Shown here piece after piece: positions 61,342 through 64,000 of a stretch of 64,000 nucleotides of DNA. The notes beneath the pieces are model-generated. The model was not told the DNA's origin, did no database searches, and was given only the letters and a program-made list of their open reading frames with translations. The stretch is from JAVVHH01 sp965199665 (GTDB lineage Bacteria > Pseudomonadota > Alphaproteobacteria > Acetobacterales > Acetobacteraceae), in contig OZ241208.1 in the NCBI GenBank assembly GCA_965199665.1, forward strand, positions 1,302,001 through 1,366,000. The letters are read 5' to 3'. The position numbers and the translations under genes were made by a program. Numbering within the stretch: the first letter of the stretch is position 1; each line of letters begins with the position of its first letter.

Positions 61342-61568
61342 TCGACCAATCCTCCGATCACGATCTGCGCGAAACCCATCAGCACGGCACCGACAGCAAG
61401 ATATATAAGCGCCAGCAGGTTCGGCAACACAAACAGGTGGAGGTCCGAGGCCCCGTAGGTCCGGGCGATGAAGGGGGCGATCGTGCCGGCGACGACCGTC
61501 GCGATGCCGAGATTGTTCAGCCCGGTCGCGAGCAGTCTGACCCGCTCGTTGTCGATCAGTTTGGACAT
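61338..61568 (-). CDS. 76-residue two-span membrane protein
   Basis: A small membrane protein: MSKLIDNERVRLLATGLNNL, then two spans (about residues 21-35 and 45-72). Similar SKLIDNERxKL proteins are widespread beside housekeeping genes in Alphaproteobacteria and have no known role. The ATG overlaps the serB stop by one base, and the stop overlaps the 34-residue gene by four, making a coupled trio. Confidence 0.82.
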   Translation of the reverse strand: MSKLIDNERVRLLATGLNNLGIATVVAGTIAPFIARTYGASDLHLFVLPNLLALIYLAVGAVLMGFAQIVIGGLVE

Positions 61569-62434
61569 CAGCCGGAGACGTCGGCGCTGGTGTAACCCTG
61601 GATGAACAAAAGCGCGCGCAACGAGCTATGGTCGATTCGGGCGCGGGCGGCGTCGGCGACGATCGGCTTGGCGTGGTAGGCGACGCCCAGGCCGGCAGCG
61701 CGGATCATGTCGAGGTCGTTGGCCCCGTCGCCGACGGCGAGGCAGTCCTCGGTCGATAGGCCGTGGGTGGCCGCCAGCTCCCGCAGGCTGTCGAGCTTGG
61801 AGGTGCGGTCGAGGATGGGCTCCTGCACGCGGCCGAGCAGTTTGGCGCCGTCGTCGAGCAGCACGTTGGCGCGGTTGACGTCGAAGCCGAGCGCCGCGGC
61901 CACGCGGGTGGTGAAGTAGGTGAAGCCGCCCGAGACCAAGGCCGTCCGGGCGCCATGGGCGCGCATGGTCGCCACCAGTTCGCGGGCGCCCGGCATCATC
62001 GTCGTCGCCGCCCAGGTCCGTTCCAAGGCCGCGAGGTCGAGGCCGTCCAGAAGGGCGACGCGCTCGCGCAGCGCGCCCTTGAAATCGATCTCGCCCGCCA
62101 TGGCGCGCGCGGTGATGGCGGCGACGCGGTCGCCGACGCCGGCGAAACGGGCGAGCTCGTCCAGCGTCTCGCCCACCACGACCGTGCTGTCCATGTCGGC
62201 GATCAGCAGGCGCTTGCGCCGGTTGGCGGCCGGTGTCAGGACCGCGTCGACCGGCGCGCCGACGAGTGCCTGGCGGAGAGCCGCCGGGTCGGGCGCGACG
62301 GGGCAGGGGAGGTCGGCTGCCTCGCCCGGGGCGAGCGTGGCCACCGGGCCGGCGCCGATCGCGTCAGCGACGCGGCCGACGATCGCGGGGTCGAGCTGGC
62401 CGGGCTCGGCGACCAGCGTCAGATAGAAGGACAT
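61568..62434 (-). CDS. serB: Phosphoserine phosphatase SerB
   Basis: A 288-residue HAD-family phosphatase that completes serine synthesis. An N-terminal ACT-like region of about 70 residues is followed by LLIADMDSTVV (nucleophilic Asp), LVSGGFTYF, and VGDGANDLDMIRAAG (Mg2+ Asp). The start ATG at 62434 matches the family; the frame to 62569 overlaps miaA. It is divergent from miaA. Confidence 0.96.
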   Translation of the reverse strand: MSFYLTLVAEPGQLDPAIVGRVADAIGAGPVATLAPGEAADLPCPVAPDPAALRQALVGAPVDAVLTPAANRRKRLLIADMDSTVVVGETLDELARFAGVGDRVAAITARAMAGEIDFKGALRERVALLDGLDLAALERTWAATTMMPGARELVATMRAHGARTALVSGGFTYFTTRVAAALGFDVNRANVLLDDGAKLLGRVQEPILDRTSKLDSLRELAATHGLSTEDCLAVGDGANDLDMIRAAGLGVAYHAKPIVADAARARIDHSSLRALLFIQGYTSADVSG

Positions 62435-62462
62435 GGGCGGCGCACATGGCAGGGAGCACGCG

Positions 62463-63401
62463 GTGCGGCAAGCGTTGATCATCGCGGGCCCGACCTGCAG
62501 CGGCAAGTCGGCGCTGGCTCTCGCGCTGGCCCAGCGGCACGGCGGCACCGTGATCAATGCCGACAGCATGCAGGTCTACCGCGAGTTGGACATCATCACG
62601 GCGCGACCGAGCCCGGCCGACGAGGCGGCGGCGCCGCACGCGCTGTATGGCGTGCGCGCGGCTGCGGAGCCCGGCAGCGTGGCCTGGTGGCGCGGCGCGG
62701 CGCTCGCGGCCATGGCGGAGTCCCGCTTCCCGATCGTCTGCGGCGGCACCGGGATGTATCTGCAGGCGCTGGTCTCGGGGCTGGCCGACATCCCCGAGCC
62801 CGACCCGGCGGCGCGCGAGGAAGCGCGGCTGGTGACCGAGCGGGAGGGCGCAGCTGCGCTGCATGCCCGGCTGGCGGCGGTGGATCCGGAAACGGCGGCC
62901 GGGCTGCGGCCCAGCGATGGCCAGCGTGTCGCCCGGGCCTGGGAAGTGTGGCGCAGCACCGGGCGCGGCTTGGCCGCGTGGCAACGCATGCCCGGCGAGA
63001 CGGCGCCCTACCGCTTCACCGCGATCCAGATCGCGCCGCCGCGGGACGCACTGCGGGCGGCGGCGGAGACGCGGTTCGACGCCATGTTGGCCGCGGGCGC
63101 GCTGGACGAGGTCGCGGCCCTGCTGCGCCTCCAGCTCGACCCGGCGCTGCCCGCCATGCGCGCGCACGGCGTGACCGAGCTGGCGGCCCATCTGCGGGGG
63201 GAGGCCGACCTGGCGACGGCGCGGCAGCGGGCGGTCTCGGCGACGCAGCAATACCTGAAGCGGCAGGCAACGTGGTTCCGGAACCGCGCTTTGGTGGACC
63301 CTGCCATGTCGCGCATTATTCATTCACGATACTGGGGTGAAAAGCAATTTTCGGAAAGTGAATGGCAGAAAACTGATGCTTTCGTTATGGGAGACGGTTG
63401 A
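62463..63401 (+). CDS. miaA: tRNA dimethylallyltransferase MiaA
   Basis: A 312-residue prenyltransferase that adds a dimethylallyl group to A37 of tRNAs reading UNN codons. It has the P-loop IIAGPTCSGKSALAL, INADSMQVYRELDI, PIVCGGTGMYLQALVSGLADIP and RQRAVSATQQYLKRQATWFRN. The GTG at 62463 has GGGAG 6 bases upstream; an ATG at 62433 exists but would overlap serB's start. The last 28 residues use AT-richer codons than the rest. Confidence 0.95.
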   Translation: MRQALIIAGPTCSGKSALALALAQRHGGTVINADSMQVYRELDIITARPSPADEAAAPHALYGVRAAAEPGSVAWWRGAALAAMAESRFPIVCGGTGMYLQALVSGLADIPEPDPAAREEARLVTEREGAAALHARLAAVDPETAAGLRPSDGQRVARAWEVWRSTGRGLAAWQRMPGETAPYRFTAIQIAPPRDALRAAAETRFDAMLAAGALDEVAALLRLQLDPALPAMRAHGVTELAAHLRGEADLATARQRAVSATQQYLKRQATWFRNRALVDPAMSRIIHSRYWGEKQFSESEWQKTDAFVMGDG

Positions 63402-63434
63402 CGGCTCGCGCTGCGGCTGCCACATCGGGCCACC

Positions 63435-64000
<566 letters not shown>

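Noticed and set aside
62432..62435. Shared CATG start for serB and miaA
   Set aside because: miaA has a better start at GTG 62463 with GGGAG 6 bases upstream, and the extra 10 residues are not MiaA-like.

Overview
The window is a contiguous stretch of a GC-rich chromosome (about two-thirds GC or more by eye). It is packed with housekeeping genes, and many neighbours are joined by 4-base ATGA, GTGA or TTGA overlaps. The gene content points to an alphaproteobacterium, most likely Rhodospirillales or an Acetobacteraceae-like lineage. The evidence is a circularly permuted two-piece tmRNA with an alphaproteobacterial-type tag, an SspB of the alpha type, hflK-hflC-degP, DUF1150 beside a small heat-shock protein, DUF2336, DUF6481 and ThyX. 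The lineage is an inference from families; no rRNA lies in the window. I found no tRNA, rRNA, IS element, integrase, prophage or CRISPR array.

Layout. 0-7 kb (minus strand): a queuosine cluster (YhhQ-like transporter, queA, tgt, queF, queG, small RHH protein) follows fumarase and a VOC protein, with sspB upstream. 7-10 kb: a PEP-CTERM phosphodiester-glycosidase-like protein, the tmRNA (which fills the only gene-free stretch over 300 bases, 8069-8489), thyX and a creatininase-family amidohydrolase. 10-18 kb: Mrp Fe-S carrier, hflK-hflC-degP, and an exonuclease/ATP-dependent DNA ligase pair. 18-26 kb: one long operon with a peptide-type ABC importer, a cysteine hydrolase, a 74-residue protein and an amidase. 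26-32 kb: an orphan TRAP binding protein, msrB, a glycogen-debranching-like glucosidase, and a DUF2336/diguanylate cyclase pair. 32-38 kb: dapD-dapE converging on def-fmt-truA, then hsp20-DUF1150. 38-49 kb: aminotransferase, lipoprotein, pyrE, tartrate/malate dehydrogenase family, racemase, glycerophosphodiesterase, a TPR protein, SDR, hydrolase, LysE exporter and two glycosyltransferases. 49-52 kb: thrS-infC.

52.0-54.4 kb is a decayed spot. A PEP-CTERM SGNH-like gene has lost its middle and reading frame. The converging OprP/O-type porin carries an in-frame TAG directly after its signal peptide. 54.5-59.5 kb (minus strand) holds an operon of suhB-type phosphatase, an OmpA-like lipoprotein-sized protein, a MotA/TolQ-like channel protein, a MotB-like OmpA protein with a very long coiled coil, and an SDR. 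This is an uncharacterised ion-driven envelope complex in my reading. 59.5-62.4 kb: a REPIN-like palindrome, efp, an EpmB-like radical SAM enzyme, two tiny membrane proteins and serB. 62.4-64 kb: miaA and the start of ilvB, cut by the window end.

The items most worth a second look are the MotA/MotB-like operon, the amber-interrupted porin, the hairpin that buries the ribosome-binding site at 52058-52092, the import-plus-amidase operon, and several proteins under 80 residues.
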